Origin: Nipponacmea schrenckii
Lineage: Eukaryota > Mollusca > Gastropoda > Lottiidae
DNA: 64,000 bases
Reading direction: 5' to 3'
Assembly (NCBI GenBank): GCA_030562195.1
Contig: JAUJPP010000007.1
Span: 15,869,769-15,933,768, forward strand
This document shows positions 1 to 12,660 of the stretch, piece after piece (the stretch's first letter is position 1; every line of letters begins with the position of its first letter). A model generated the notes under the pieces. The model had not been told where the DNA came from. It did no database searches and was given only the letters and a program-made list of their open reading frames with translations. The position numbers and the translations under genes are program-made.

Positions 1-2671
1 ACATGTACATACAAAAATATCTATTGAGCTCCATCCAATTTAATGTTTTCGAACTTTTAAGTAAACATTTACGACTTTTAACTAGTGAAAAGTCAATCTG
101 CTTTCTATATTCTTCAAGTGGTTGTCATATCAATGAAGGTATTGATTGTAATTATTAAGATTAAAAATTAACTTTGACTTTTAATTTTCCCATTATTCAC
201 CAGAATCTTATCTTGCTCATTTACATTGACTCATTATATAATAAATTATGTAAAAAAGTTTTTTTTACATCCGTCTGACCTTCCTCACATCCGCAATGGA
301 TGGCAACAACCTACTTTCAATGTATAGTATGACAGTTAACTCCCTTAGAGGATGAAAATTGTACAAGATTATTATTGTTTTCTAGTATTCTGTCAACAGA
401 CATGATTTATTTCGTATTTTGTCTCGTCTTGTGTGAAAATGGATATAAATAGTGAAATGGAATGAGTTTTACATCCTACTTTTCTGCATTTTATGGGCTA
501 ATGAAGACGGAAATATTGTCGTGATAGCGGCATTAGCCTACTCTTTTTGCGATTTCCAAATGTAGAGGATCTCAAACTAGTCCGAAACTTGCTGACTCTA
601 TTCCCAGCCAGTGCGGGGGTTTTAAACGTATTAACATACCTTGAATCCACCAAACCTTTGAAATTCTTGAAAACAACTTTGACGCAACCACAGGCGTAAC
701 ATGAATGGTGAAAGGGGATAATGCTGGCATGACTGAACTACAAAAACAACCATTTCCAACTATATCGAGGTTTAGTGGATTCGAGTTATGTAAATACGTT
801 TTAAATCCCAAGTTTTAGGTGCCTAGATTGTCTGACTCTCCATTAGCCATATCTGTCAAATAGCCATCAGATGGTGAGAATAGTGTCAGCAAGTTTCGGA
901 CTAATCTCAAACGTGCACAGTCTGTAGTATGTGGGGGCTTGCCTAGACTCTCCTTCCATGTCATTCCACCAGACTTGCATTACTGACAAGGTAAACCGGC
1001 CTGAAATATCTGAAATATTTCGACGTTTGCCAGTTCAGCGAGCAAAGCGTCTAAAGTAACGCGCCGAGATATCATTATAAAATGTGTAATTTTAAGCAAC
1101 TTCCAAAATTCCAAATGTGAGATTTCACATTCCTGGCGAACATTCAGTCTCTGCTGACTCTCCTGGCAAAATCTCATTGCACATGTTACAGCGTTGCAAG
1201 TCCTTATTAACCAAACTTTAAACGGGTAGAGCAAATGTAGGAAAAAAAAACATTTCTATCTGGAGTGAAAACGGACGACTTTTGAATATTACGACTTAAT
1301 GTGTTAAGCGGAAATTTCTTAACAAAACCACTTACCACGTTTTAATATAAACAATTATTATAGTAGCCAATTGTTCTCGATAACAATGCTATGGTACACA
1401 ATAGTAAGACTTTTTTTATGAGTGTATAATAACAGTTTTATGTTACGAGTATGTGCTAAGCGCTTTTGACACCTGAAAACTCAAAGAGGTATAAGTTTCA
1501 GAATCGTTCTCAAGTGGGTTTTTAGTTTGGAAACTTTAGAAAAAACTATGTCGATACTTCACTCTACATCTACAGAGTATTTCTATCCAGTAGAGAAAAA
1601 ACGCTTCAAAACTGTTACTAGAGTGAAATGATTAATCAAATATACGGAATCAATGGCTATTTTAGTCAAGGTATAGATCAAAATTCATAATACCATGACC
1701 AAGTTACCAAGGCTAAAATAACATTAATGCAGAGTTTAATTTAAGCGATATCGCATCGGAATGTGTAAGTCCAACTTACCCTACTTGGGATCCAATGATT
1801 CCTATTAATAGTAAAATTAACATGTATCACGACGATCTTCGAGTCAAATTACATGTATGTATTTTTTATTTCTCTAGTAATGTATGGCAACGGTCGGCGG
1901 TCTCTAGAAACCATATAGCAGTAAATAATTTTAAAAAGACACAAGCCTACATTCAATTAAGCACATATTCATCTATTCACAACCATTTTATAGGCACAGT
2001 AATATTTAAAACAATGTCATTTAGGCGCAGTGATTTAGGCAAATCTAACCTACAAGTTGCCAAATCAGCAGAACCATCAAACAAGCAACGAATATTTCCA
2101 CAATATTCTAAACTACACCTAGCCTCAAAGCAATACTAAAGCCAATAAAAGAACAGAAACGACAAACCTCCATAAAGACATGGAAACGATTAAAGTTTAT
2201 CAAGTGAAATATAATTTACTTTGCAGCCTACATAAGGGATAGGTAAAGAGCCAATAAAGATGAGGATAAGACAACACGAAACACTTTGCTATGTGAATAT
2301 ATCGGCCATGAGCCAGCATCTTGTCGAAAACCAAAGTCACATCAATAAATTGAATCAATCTGAATCCCTTCTCGCCAACCTTCTTGACGATTAGAAAATA
2401 TCAAGAGAGCAGAATGGTGCGGAAGATACAGCTTCACTACATAGAAACCAGCGATAGTCTAGAATATGGGATGATGTATTGTTTTGGTTAGAGCTGATTT
2501 AATTCTTTTGATCTCTTTCCTATATTATATTAACTTCTTCTGTGTAGCTTCCAATCTCAGTTGTTAATTATCTTTATTGCCTCTTTGATACCAATTTTAG
2601 TAATCCTCTAACAGGTCTTTCATCATTCACCCTTGTTTTTGTTATCTTACCCAAATATACTTATGTTATTT
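1..2671. other. gene-free stretch
   Basis: No open frame here shows a recognisable protein family, a credible exon pair or biased composition; the frames are short and random-looking. The only structured sequence is a reverse-oriented SINE copy at about 466-562, listed separately. The rest is AT-rich unique-looking DNA. Confidence 0.6.
466..562 (-). repeat. SINE-like retroposon, reverse copy
   Basis: Read on the minus strand, this stretch runs from a segment resembling 7497-7543 (GAAATCGCAAAA, then GTAGGCTAATGCCGCTATC) through CATTAGCCC to a GCAGAAAAGTAGGA-type tail followed by TAAAACTCATTCC. The same order is seen at 11090-11265, and the tail alone at 16504-16543, 21615-21645 and (reverse) 23240-23300. 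Shared order across dispersed copies on both strands indicates a retroposed family. A lophotrochozoan SINE is the best guess; the tRNA-related head was not proven. Confidence 0.6.
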
Positions 2672-2684
2672 TTATACGCCAACA

Positions 2685-2915
2685 TGAAAAATGGCGTGTA
2701 TATCGCCGTCATTCATGTCCGGTGGAAAGTTTTTGCCCTTGAAAGATTCCACTAATTGTATTTTGATGAATGAATTACATAAAAACAATATATTAAGAGA
2801 AAGATATATATGAGAAAGAAAGAGGAAATTGTCACTCAGGTAGGTCAAATATTCTTTGTTTAAACCAAAACTGCAAGTGGGTGTATATTGCATTGCCTGG
2901 CAAGCTAACTTATTG
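2685..2915. repeat. dispersed repeat, related to 30620-31262
   Basis: It begins with a segment (GGCGTGTATATCGCCGTCA, then CATGTCCG) matching the start of the intronic repeat at 30622. It ends with TGCCTGGCAAGCTAAC, matching the end of that repeat near 31245. It is therefore probably an internally deleted copy of the same element. No coding sequence is seen in it. Confidence 0.45.
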
Positions 2916-3094
2916 TTTGTAACCAACGTTATCAAACAAAAATACACCCAGCACGTCGAGTTTGGAACAATGAAGAAGATTGAGTTATGCGTGTCACACC
3001 ATCCATGTATATCAAGGACATTAAATAACAAACCAACAACACAGAATCATCCAAATCAAACAGTCCATCTATTAACCACTATAACTGTCGATAT

Positions 3095-3160
3095 CTGCAT
3101 AGTTTGCGATATCAGCATCCGCTGGAAGCGAAAGTTAACTTGTCATCTGAAAACCAACCC
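3095..3160 (+). repeat. short dispersed repeat (GCTGGAAGCGAACGTTAACT type)
   Basis: The core GCGATATCAGCA...GCTGGAAGCGAAAGTTAACTTG recurs at 17050-17125 and 49690-49755 and, in reverse, at about 29660-29705. The copies end in CCAACC/CTACC-rich simple tails. This looks like a SINE 3' part with a CCAACCTACC-type tail. No gene is involved. Confidence 0.55.
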
Positions 3161-3484
3161 TGTTTGTATCATTTATAAATTTGTGAGTGATGACCATGTT
3201 AGAACGACATTGAACGTTGATAAATATTCTAGAAGAATTCATCCATGAAATTGTCTTATTTATCTACAACTTCTCGTATGCTAGAGGAGAATCACAACAT
3301 TAAGTGGTCATGTTGTTTCTTTATAAATGTAAGAATATTACGATGGCCATCGCTATTTTTTTTTCTTCTGATTTTCTGGTGGTGACCAACAATCAATACA
3401 CTGTAAAGGAATAGGTTTAAGCAAACTGTATATTAACAATGCAGGTAAATCGGAAACTTCAGTAAGTTTGAATAGACAATGCAA

Positions 3485-5370
3485 CTGGTAAAAACAGACA
3501 ATACAAGAAGACATTACCTGGTTAATACAGATAAACAAAGAAAATAATACAATAAAAGAAGTAGAAGAAGAAGTAATAAAAGACAATACAAGTAGATGTC
3601 ACCCAGTAAATATAGACAAAACAAGAAGATGTCACCCTGTAAATATTGTCAATACAAGAAGATGTCACCCAGTAAATATTGTCAATACAAGAAGATGTCA
3701 CCCAGTAAATATTGTCAATACAAGAAGATGTCACCCTGTAAATATTGTCAATACAAGAAGATGTCACCCAGTAAATATTGTCAATACAAAGAGATGTCAC
3801 CCAGTAAATATTGTCAATGCAAGTAGATGTCACCTAGTAAATATTGTCAATACAAGAAGATGTCACCCAGTAAATATTGTCAATACAAGAAGATGTCACC
3901 CTGTAAATATTGTCAATACAAGTAGATGTCATCCAGTAAATATTGTCAATACAAGAAGATGTCACCCAGTAAATATTGTCAATACAAGAAGATGTCACTG
4001 TAAATATAGACAATACAAGAAGATGTCACCCAGTAATATTCAATACAAGAAGATATCACCATAAATAAAATGAAGTAGATGTCAAAATATAAACAAAACA
4101 AGGAGATGTGAACCTGTAAATATTTTCAATACAAGAAGATGTCACCCAGTACATATTGTCAATACAAGAAGATGTCACCCTGTAAATATTGTCAATACAA
4201 GAAGATGTCACCCTGTAAATATTGTCAATACAAGTAGATGTCACCCAGTAAATATTGTCAATACAAGAAGATGTCACCCAGTAAATATTGTCAATACAAG
4301 AAGATGTCACCCTGTTAATATTGCCAATCCAAGTAGATGTCACCTAGTAATTATAGACAAAACAAGAAGATGTCACCCAGTAAATATTGTCAATGCAAGT
4401 AGATCTCGCCTAGTAATTATAGACAAATAGAAGAATGTCACCCGGTAAATATAGACAAATACAAGAAGATGTCGCCTAGTAAATAAAGACAAAACAAGAA
4501 GATGTCACCCAGTAAATATAGACAAAACTAGAAGATGCCACCTGGTAAATATTGTCAATACAAGTAGATGTCACCTAGTAAATAAAGACAAAACAAGTAG
4601 ATGTCACCTGGTAAATATAATCAATACAAGTATGTGCCATCTAGTAAATATAGACAAAACAAGAAGATGTCACCCAGTAAATATTGTCAATACAAGTAGA
4701 TGTCACCTAGTAAATATAGACAATACAAGTAGATGTCACCTGGTAAATATAAACAAAACAAGTAGATGTCACCTGGTTAATATTGTCAATACAAGTAGAT
4801 GTCACCTAGTAAATAAAGACAAAACAAGTAGATGTCACCTGGTTAATATAATCAATACAAGTACGTGCAATTTAGTAAATATAGACAAAACAAGAAGATA
4901 TCTCCCAGTAAATATTGTCAATACAAGTAGATGTCACCTAGTAAGTATAGACAATACAAGTAGATGTCACCTGGTAAATATAGAAAAAAAGGATGATGTC
5001 ACCAAGTAAATATACACAATGCATGTAGATGCCACCTACTAAATATAATCGATACAAGTACGTGCCATCTAGTAAATATAGACAAAATAAGAGTTAAAAA
5101 ATTTGTAAAAACCCTGGTAAATATAGACAATACAAGTAGATGTCTCCTGGTAAACAAAGAAAAAAAGGTTGATGTCACCAAGTAAATATAGACAATGCGT
5201 GTAGATGTCACCTCCTTATAATCAATACAAGTACGTGCCATCTAGTAAATATAGACAATCCAAGAAGATGTCACCTAGTATATATAGACAATCCAAGTAC
5301 ATGTCACCTAGCCCATTGAGACAATACATAAATAACGTCGCCTAGCACACAGAGACAAAACAAGTAGATA
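3485..5370. repeat. 33-bp minisatellite array (about 57 units)
   Basis: A tandem array with a 33-bp unit containing GATGTCACCCAGTAAATATT followed by GTCAATACAAGAA. Units differ at a few positions (CCCAG/CCTAG/CCTGG; attgtc/atagac/ataatc; aagaag/aagtag). Because 33 is a multiple of three, several frames stay open on both strands and give 11-residue protein repeats; I regard these as by-products. From about 4600 on, a variant unit containing TACGTGCCATCT or a close relative recurs at 4631, 4862, 5059 and 5232. The first spacing is 231 bp, or 7 units, which suggests higher-order amplification. The left edge decays gradually from about 3485. Confidence 0.95.
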
Positions 5371-5699
5371 AAGTTCATTAGTTAGTCAGTGACTGGATTT
5401 GATTAAATATACGTGCGTACATGGGACTTTCTTCGTCAGTTTACGATTTTTACGACCCGAAAATCAAGAAGGTAGGATAAAAATCTCCCTTAATTTGAAT
5501 AGTTTTCAGTTATTTTTCTATCGAGGGTTGTTTAATATCTCACTAAATATTATTGTAAAATGAGAATTTTTATAATTTTATTTTTATAGCGTATTACATC
5601 GAACAAGATTAATTATGGGCAACTAAACAAAGATTCATGTGGCTCCAACGTAATTAACCGACTCTCAGTCAAGTAATGGATAGAATATCTATAGAGTAT

Positions 5700-6128
5700 C
5701 TAGACAACGCAGGTAGACGTCACCAAGTACATATACGCCCATTACAGGTAGACGTCACCAAGTGCATATACGCCCATTACAGGTAGACGTCACCAAGTGC
5801 ATATACGGCCATTACAGGTAGACGTCACCAAGTAAATATTAACTATACAGGTGTACGTCACTAAGTTAGATGTCATCTAGGACAATATGTTAACAATGAA
5901 GGAAAACTTCGTCAAATGGATATTTACAATTCAAGTAGATGTCACCTTGTGAAATGTTTACAATTCAGGCAGACGTCACCAAATGGATGAAGCCATGGAT
6001 GTTAACAATACAGATGCCGCCTAGTGAAATGTTTACAAATAAAGTAAACGTCACCAAGTGGATGAAAACAAACGGTGAGACGTCGAAAGTGAGTGTTAAA
6101 AATACAAGAAGACGTCACCATGTGGATG
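5700..6128. repeat. 35-bp degenerate minisatellite, related to the 33-bp array
   Basis: Units of about 35 bp share GTAGACGTCACCAAGTGCAT followed by atacgcccattacag. Three near-identical units sit at 5711-5815, followed by progressively diverged ones to about 6128. The GACGTCACC core corresponds to GATGTCACC of the array at 3.5-5.4 kb, so the two arrays probably share an origin. An open frame across 5939-6283 is an incidental product. Confidence 0.8.
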
Positions 6129-6320
6129 TTAAAGGGATAATGGGTCTTAGCAATCACATAGAATATTTGTTCTCAAAAAACGGTCAATATGAGTGTATAT
6201 TCATCAGGGAATTTACCTGGTGCCATAAAGTTACAGAATCTCTCAAAATCTTGAAAAGTCACAAAACTCAATCAATTTATTAAGCGTTTTTCAATAATCA
6301 AATGCATCTTTATGGTTAAT
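6129..6320. repeat. MITE-family copy, partial
   Basis: It begins TTAAAGGGATAATGGGTCTT, the terminus shared with copies at 62388, 62074 and 50361. It then carries the family's internal stretch (TATATTCATCAGGGAATTTA; ACCTGGTGCCATAAAG; TTATTAAGCGTTTTT). A matching inverted right end was not found, so this copy may be truncated. Confidence 0.55.
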
Positions 6321-8156
6321 TACTTAGTTTTTTGGATATTTTATTGTTATTTATGTTAGTAGGTATATTTACTGATGAAACGAGATCTTACAGACCAAAT
6401 TTAAAATTTTCAAATTTTACGTTCATTCTGAGATCTATTATTCCTTTAAGAATTTAACAATTAACTTCATTTACTGCATATCAAACACTTACAGAAGTTT
6501 GTAGTATTTCTGGGCTTCTTGTAAGGCTTCATCTCAAAATCATATTGATATCATGCAGCTCTTGTTTACTCCAACACTCGTATTGCTAGGCTTCAGTAAA
6601 AGTTTTTACGTATATATCAGGACACAATTATATGGATAACAACTACTTTATTAAATAATTTGCGACGTTTCAACGAGGATACTCCCGTCTTTATCAAGCA
6701 ATGATGTATAACAAATTTATTTGTTTGGATTTTGATTATGGATTTCATAGCAACTTGTCAAGGCTTCGTTAGATCTTAATCGCTATCGACCGAAATTTCA
6801 ACTAAAAATGTGTAACTATTTGACACACTTTTATGGAAGTGAAATTTATTGAGTGAAATTTTGCATGAACAAAAATAAATTAAACACTTTTTTTCATTAA
6901 AATTTTCACACCAGTAAGATCAAATTAAAAAGTACCTATTTGGATTTCAAATGGCATGGAAAAACGGCACACCACTTAAAACGCCATTGCTTTACGACCC
7001 GAAAATCATGAAAAGGGTAGGATAAAAATCTCTAATTTAAATAGTTTTCAGATATTTTTCTCTCGAGAGTTGTTTTATATCTCACTAAATATTGCGATGT
7101 TTTATAGTTAATTCGTACGTCCTTGAATGTGTAGAAAATAGATAACCAAATAAATTAAATCCAACAACTAATCCCTCGTGGGAAGGCTTCTTACGTATAG
7201 AAAGATGGATTAGAACTTTGTCATCTTCTGAGCTTTTATTGTATTACTATATGTATTGAGATTTTTGGCCCATGGGAATAAGTTTGAGATAGCTTATATC
7301 AATGTTAGGATTAACTTCATAAAGTGAAACTTGAAGTGCTTGGTTACTCGGTAAATATACTTTATACCACGAACAATAGATACTACGATTCAGACTTTCC
7401 TGTCAAAAACATCCAGAACTCCCAAAGTTGGGTCTGTTGTTAAGAATATCGGAATATAAACTGAGGCCCTCTGTGCTCTGTGCACGTAAAGATTCCTCGA
7501 CAGTTCGAAATCGCAAAAATAGTAGGCTAATGCCGCTATCCATGCAAAATTCCATTAATTGTTTTTATACTTCCATACACCGATTTGAAGCCTTATGGTC
7601 CGAGTTACAAATATTATTATTGTGCGATGTCAAAATTAATCACATTCTGCAGAACCTGATGCCTTTGGCGCCCATGTTCCACGCACCATCACGTCCGACA
7701 GATGTAAGTTAAAAAAAATTGCCATCAATGGATTCCTAACTGATTCCCTTAGAAGAAAATGAAACTGACAATATTATATCATTTTATAAGTTAACAAGGA
7801 TCTATAAGATTGATCTGTTAGGAAGCAATTATTTTCAAAAATGTCAATGACCAAATTAAGCCCAATCAAAAATTTAAAAACAATATCACAAGAAATAAAA
7901 GAAAGACTTACCATCTTAGAATATTAACTCTCAATCATCACCCAATAAATTTACAACACAGAACTAGCTCAGACAATTATCAGGAATCGTGGCGTTATAA
8001 ACCACCTGTCTCTATGACGCTGGCACTGGCACAAGATAACTGAAACTACCTCACTGTTTGAAGAGCTCTCTATCTGTATACTACGATTTCATTAACTACA
8101 ATAGTGATATTTAATTAAACGTTATATAGGTTCGTCGGTAAATCGATTTTTACACG
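6321..8156. other. gene-free stretch
   Basis: No coding region can be supported. A sense-strand SINE fragment lies at about 7440-7545 (AGTTCGAAATCGCAAAAATA, then GTAGGCTAATGCCGCTATC), complementary to 516-562. The remainder is AT-rich without clear structure. Confidence 0.55.
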
Positions 8157-8431
8157 CTAGGCCACAATATCATAACGAGTTTTGGAAGGAAAAAGCCAAT
8201 CAAGTAACCTGCCCCTCATTACCAAGGACAGCTCTTCACTCGAATACATCTGAAGATGTCTCAACCACAACATCGCTGCTACCAAACCATCTTAGGCTAC
8301 AATATCATATAGAGTTTTGGAAGGATAAAGCCAATTAAGTAACCTGCCGTTTACTACCAAGGACAGCATTTCACTCGAATAAATCTGAAGATTTCTCAAC
8401 CACCACACCGCTACTACCAAACCATTCAGTT
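8157..8431. repeat. tandem duplication, 135-bp unit x2
   Basis: GCCACAATATCATA...GAGTTTTGGAAGGA...ACCAAGGACAGC...CTCAACCACAACA...CTACCAAACCAT at 8161-8290 is repeated from 8296 with a few substitutions. Offset is 135 bp. This is a simple local duplication with no open frame of note. Confidence 0.85.
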
Positions 8432-9143
8432 CATACATGACCATCAATAAACTACCACCAATCTAGTCTCAGAAGATGGTGATATCACTTTCTGTTAGAA
8501 ATTCATGTTAACTTGTCAGCTGCCAACCTACAGAAACACTACAAGATATTTTCACAGTATCAATTATCAAAACTTGAAGTAAGAACTTAAGGTGCTAGGG
8601 GGAAGAAAAAGTTCTAGGTCTTATTTTAGTTGACGATGGCAACAATATTTGTGATACATGAAAAGTTTCAAGCATGATACACGTAGCTTTTAAATACTTA
8701 AAATCTTGAATTATCTTACCATTTAACAAAGAAAAATTGGGAAGACTGGTCAATTTATTTATATACTTCTACGCTATCTATCGGCATTAATTTAGGCGTT
8801 TATCTTTCTACATCACATAGTTCCTTGTGCAAGAGTGAAAGGAACGTACGTTTTTGTCAATTAAAATCTGCACTCGATCACGAAATGGCGAGCTTTGAAG
8901 TGTATGAAATTCTGCAGAATATCTCTAATAGTCATGTTTGGAACATCATGATATTTAGTTCATTAGAAACATATGAAACATTTCATTAATTTCCCTGTCG
9001 ACCAAGAAATAATTTAAAATTACACCATGTTTCAGATTGGTATCATCTATTCATTATCCTTCCCTTACTTAGTCTATTATCTATTGTTCCATTATCTTTG
9101 TTCTAAATCGACATAACTGACTTTGGCATTATTGTTGGTCCAT

Positions 9144-9247
9144 GACCTTGACCTTGACTACTTCCAGCACTAGTTTCACAAAATGTGTAAGTAAAATCGT
9201 GACCTTGACCTTGACTACTTCCAGGGCTGGTTTCACAAAATATTTAA
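9144..9247. repeat. 57-bp tandem duplication carrying TGACCTTGACCTTGAC
   Basis: Two copies offset by 57 bp start at 9144 and 9201. Each begins with GACCTTGACCTTGACTACTT and continues through TTTCACAAAAT and AAGTAAAATC. TGACCTTGA is the reverse complement of TCAAGGTCA, the known monomer site of FTZ-F1/NR5A and ERR nuclear receptors. Any regulatory use is inference only, because the nearest gene starts 7.5 kb downstream. Confidence 0.75.
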
Positions 9248-9644
9248 GTAAAATCAAATCAAATGCAATAAATTGATTGGTCGGTCAGTATGGAAGGGAA
9301 ACAGTCATGATTTCTGGCAATGCACAAAACTTGTGAAATGTTTCAAAGTGATAAAAAGCGTCTTGGAAGTAATACTTAAGTTAATATCGATTTTTCAAAA
9401 GTTATTTGATATTTTCACCGGCAAAAATAAATAAATAAGTAGATCTTATGAGAAAACCCTGAAGTCAGCGATGCAACCTCATAAAATCATTTGTAGAATA
9501 TTATTGCCGTTATGGTATTATTGTCATAATAAACATTTCATATAAATTGTTATTTCTTATATATTTTGAAATAGACGAAGTCCTGTATTTTACACTTGCC
9601 ATTTAACAATTCTAAGATGCATCTCCCGTTTGGTTATTAGAGTT

Positions 9645-10778
9645 CCTCGCAGCGCAGCGTTTCGCGAGGAACACTATTATTGGTTCCTCGCAGCGCAGCG
9701 TTTCGCGAGGAACACTATTATTTCTGTAAAGATTATTATTATTATTATTTTTTTTTTTTTACACATTTGAAATTCTCAAAATCTACCGGTGCGATCTTTA
9801 CGAAACTTTCATATTTCCTGATAATGTTGTTACAACTTAGATTTTAAATGTAATTCCAGACTTCTGCGCATGCGCGAAGTATGCGATTTTGAATGCGTTT
9901 CCATTTTTACAAATGTCGTTTTTTCTCAGCAACTAATCAATGGATTTGAAAAATGATTTCAGATTATACACCGGGCAATGTTAACGCAAAAATAAGCTTC
10001 TTTGACTTTTCACTTTTATGCAATTTTTCAATGTCATTTTTTGACTTTGCATATTTTCAAAATTTCAATTTTTTACATTCTCATCATTTTTTTCTTAAAC
10101 AAAGTTTGCAGATGTATATTGACTTCTTATTCATACTCATACAAACATAATTGTGATAAGTTATCTCCCCTAATAGATAATTGCATAATTGCATAACTGG
10201 TCATAACTTTGACAAATATCATTCAATTTGTATAAAAGTGGTGTCAATAGATGCCAAATTTAAATACCTATCTATTGGTACCAAATTTATTGCCATATGT
10301 TGACCGGAAGTGACCCGAAAGTAAGAAAAACATCATTTTTTACAATTTTTTGATACTTAAATTGCTACTAGTCTTTGGATTAAATTCAAAACCAAAAAAG
10401 CATTATTGTGTTAAATAATACATTTATTTTACTAACTTTTGCTCGAAGGGAATTTTGAAATTTTTTTTCGTTTTTGAGAAAATTGAGTTTAAAGTTGAGT
10501 AACGTTATAAGATTTACTATTGCTGTTGGGGTTATATCAGATGACCTTGAAATTCTCAAAATCTACCGGTGCGATCTTTACGAAACTTGAGTGGAACACT
10601 GTCACGCAATATTACTGGAAGTGAGGCCAGTTGAACTTAATTTGAATGGCAACACATGAATTGTTAAAGAGTTCTAATATCACTTGATTTTGTTAACATT
10701 TAGACATATGTTAACTTTTTAAATAAAACCTTTAAGAGGAACCCTTCAGTACTGCAACGCAGTTCTAGTTTTACTTGT
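9645..10778. mobile_element. hairpin-ended repeat element, possible non-autonomous Helitron
   Basis: The left part holds two direct copies of a perfect hairpin: GTTCCTCGC and GCGAGGAAC stems around an agcgcagcgttt loop, at about 9650-9712. An (ATT)n/poly-T run follows. The segment AATTCTCAAAATCTACCGGT plus GCGATCTTTACGAAACT occurs twice, at about 9771-9807 and 10551-10587. The right part ends with ACTGC-aac-GCAGT followed by TCTAG then T at about 10756-10770. A short hairpin before CTAG is what a Helitron 3' end looks like, but the left end does not clearly start with a Helitron-type TC terminus. No Rep/helicase frame is present, so it would be non-autonomous. Confidence 0.5.
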
Positions 10779-11089
10779 TTTTTTTTTACAACCATCACGT
10801 GGCAGTAATGTGATTTTAAATAATAATTCCTCTTTGTTGCCAATGGATACACTTATAAAATAATTAAAGTGATTCAAAATAAATCCCCAAAAAGATATAT
10901 TAGCAATTCAAATAATCGTCTAGAATTCAGGAATTGAATACAGTTTAACGGTATATTTTACAAATGGTTTTATAAGGTTTCATCATTGTTCTTTGCCATT
11001 ACTTATGAGTCTTACGCATTTGATCTTTTTTTTAAACACCTTCCCTTATAAAATTGTCATCCCGGTTTCCCCCTGTAAGTGTTGCAAGT

Positions 11090-11265
11090 CGGGGGACATG
11101 GAAAAGGCCTTAGTTGTTCGGATGGAACTATAAACTTGCTACAGACAGTTAGAAATCGCTAAAAGAGTAAGCAAAATTCCCCTCATTGCATCCTGCATGG
11201 CGCTGTCCGTCTCCATTAGCCCTTTAAGTTCAGAAGAGTAGGACGTTAAACTCCATTCATTTCAT
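11090..11265 (+). repeat. SINE-like retroposon, sense copy
   Basis: It runs GACAGTTAGAAATCGCTAAA...AGAGTAAGC...CATTAGCCC...CAGAAGAGTAGGACGTTAAA then CTCCATTCATTTCATTT. This is the longest and best ordered copy of the family also seen at 466-562 (reverse), 16504-16543, 21600-21645 and 23240-23300 (reverse). Tails of a GACGTTAAAC-plus-short-repeat type are common in molluscan SINEs; that link is from general knowledge. Confidence 0.6.
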
Positions 11266-12339
11266 TTGTTTCAAAGGAAGGACGCTAATCTCATTTGGAT
11301 GTAACGAGTTGAACACAGATTAGTTCCATAACATTTCCGTATGTCACACTGTGTATGATGATAAATAAACAGCATGTACATAGTTAATTGATAATATCGA
11401 CTCTCTTCCATAGAAAGGGTAGACTAGACATTTGAGACGTCATTACAAAAGCACAAGTTATAATGATTAAGGACGCTCCAGAAGAGTTTTCCTCGATAAC
11501 AGCTTTTATCTATCGATCGATTAGATTAACTGCTAAGATAAATGAACCTTTACCATAAACTAATTCCTTTTAAAACAGGATTAATGGTTTTTATTCTAAA
11601 TCGAATCAGATCAATTAAGAGTAAAAACGCGATAGCTATGAATAAAGGGACATCATTAGTTGCACTAAGGCTCGTTACAGACCGCAGTTTTCCATTGTTC
11701 GGTAACAGTAATTAACACATTAGAAACATTTACAAAGTAAATTATTGGGCATCGTAGGATAAGCCTCAAAGGGGATAAATGGAGATTACGAGCATGTCAG
11801 ACATCGACCAATTAACCGGCAACAATTGATAAAATATTTTATTTTAGTTATGTTTAGTTGTAAAAAACATTCAGTTCAAAATTGCATGTAATTTTTCTGA
11901 AAAGGTTTTGGATTTACATGTTTTCTGAAGTGTTTTTCTTTTAATACACGAGGATCTTACAAGTTTACATTGTCGGCCTCCTGGGACTATAAGCATCAAA
12001 AGAGGGATTCTCCGAACAATCTTTTGGATAAATTCATCGATAGAGTCCATTCCGGCACATATTTTGGGGCAAAAGTATCTAAATAGCTTATATCTTAAAA
12101 ATACAAGTTTTACCTTGGAGGGGTCAATGCTCCCATGTACTCTCACTGAGGCCGTCATTGCTAATTTATATACAACAAAATTGTTCCCTTGGTCACCTTT
12201 TTTAAATTAAGTTTCATAAAGTTACTGTGCAGCAAAATAACCCAAGGGCCAAAATTGCCATTATTTAGAAATTCTCTCCTCAATATGAGGCTTTAGCAAA
12301 CCTATTTAGGACTCTAAAGTAAAAATATTTATATACACT

Positions 12340-12660
12340 TTTTATAAGCCCACTTAATAATGCGGTCGTCCATCTGTCTTTCCGTCGGTCCCTCCGCCGA
12401 CAATTGACTTACGAAAGCGTTTGATTTGGACGATTTTTCCATGAACGTTTTTTGAGTTATCGTCCCTGGCTAAGACGACATTGGCTTGTGAACGCGATAG
12501 ACACTACAATTTTCATTTGGTTTGAATTTTTGTATTGACTAGATCTTGGACAAGTTCGATATTGACGATTTTGAGTTATTGCCCGTCAAAACGCGTCAAA
12601 ATTACCTTGTGAACGTGATAGAGACTACATTTTATCGTCTGATTCGATTGGAATTAGGTT
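12340..12660. repeat. CCGTC-rich dispersed repeat fragment
   Basis: It starts TAAGCCCACTTAATAATGCG, then runs through TCCATCTGTCTTTCCGTCGG to degenerate duplicated text (GTGAACGCGATAGACACTAC / GTGAACGTGATAGAGACTAC; TTTGAGTTATCG / TTTGAGTTATTG). It resembles the CCGTCCGTC-bearing repeat in P450 intron 6 and belongs to a repeat type widespread in marine invertebrate genomes. Confidence 0.4.

Noticed and set aside
3522..5241. Repeat-protein genes (frames with 11-residue repeats such as TSSCIDNIYWV or KKMSPSKYCQY)
   Set aside because: They exist on both strands only because the minisatellite unit is 33 bp; there is no start context, splice logic or domain.
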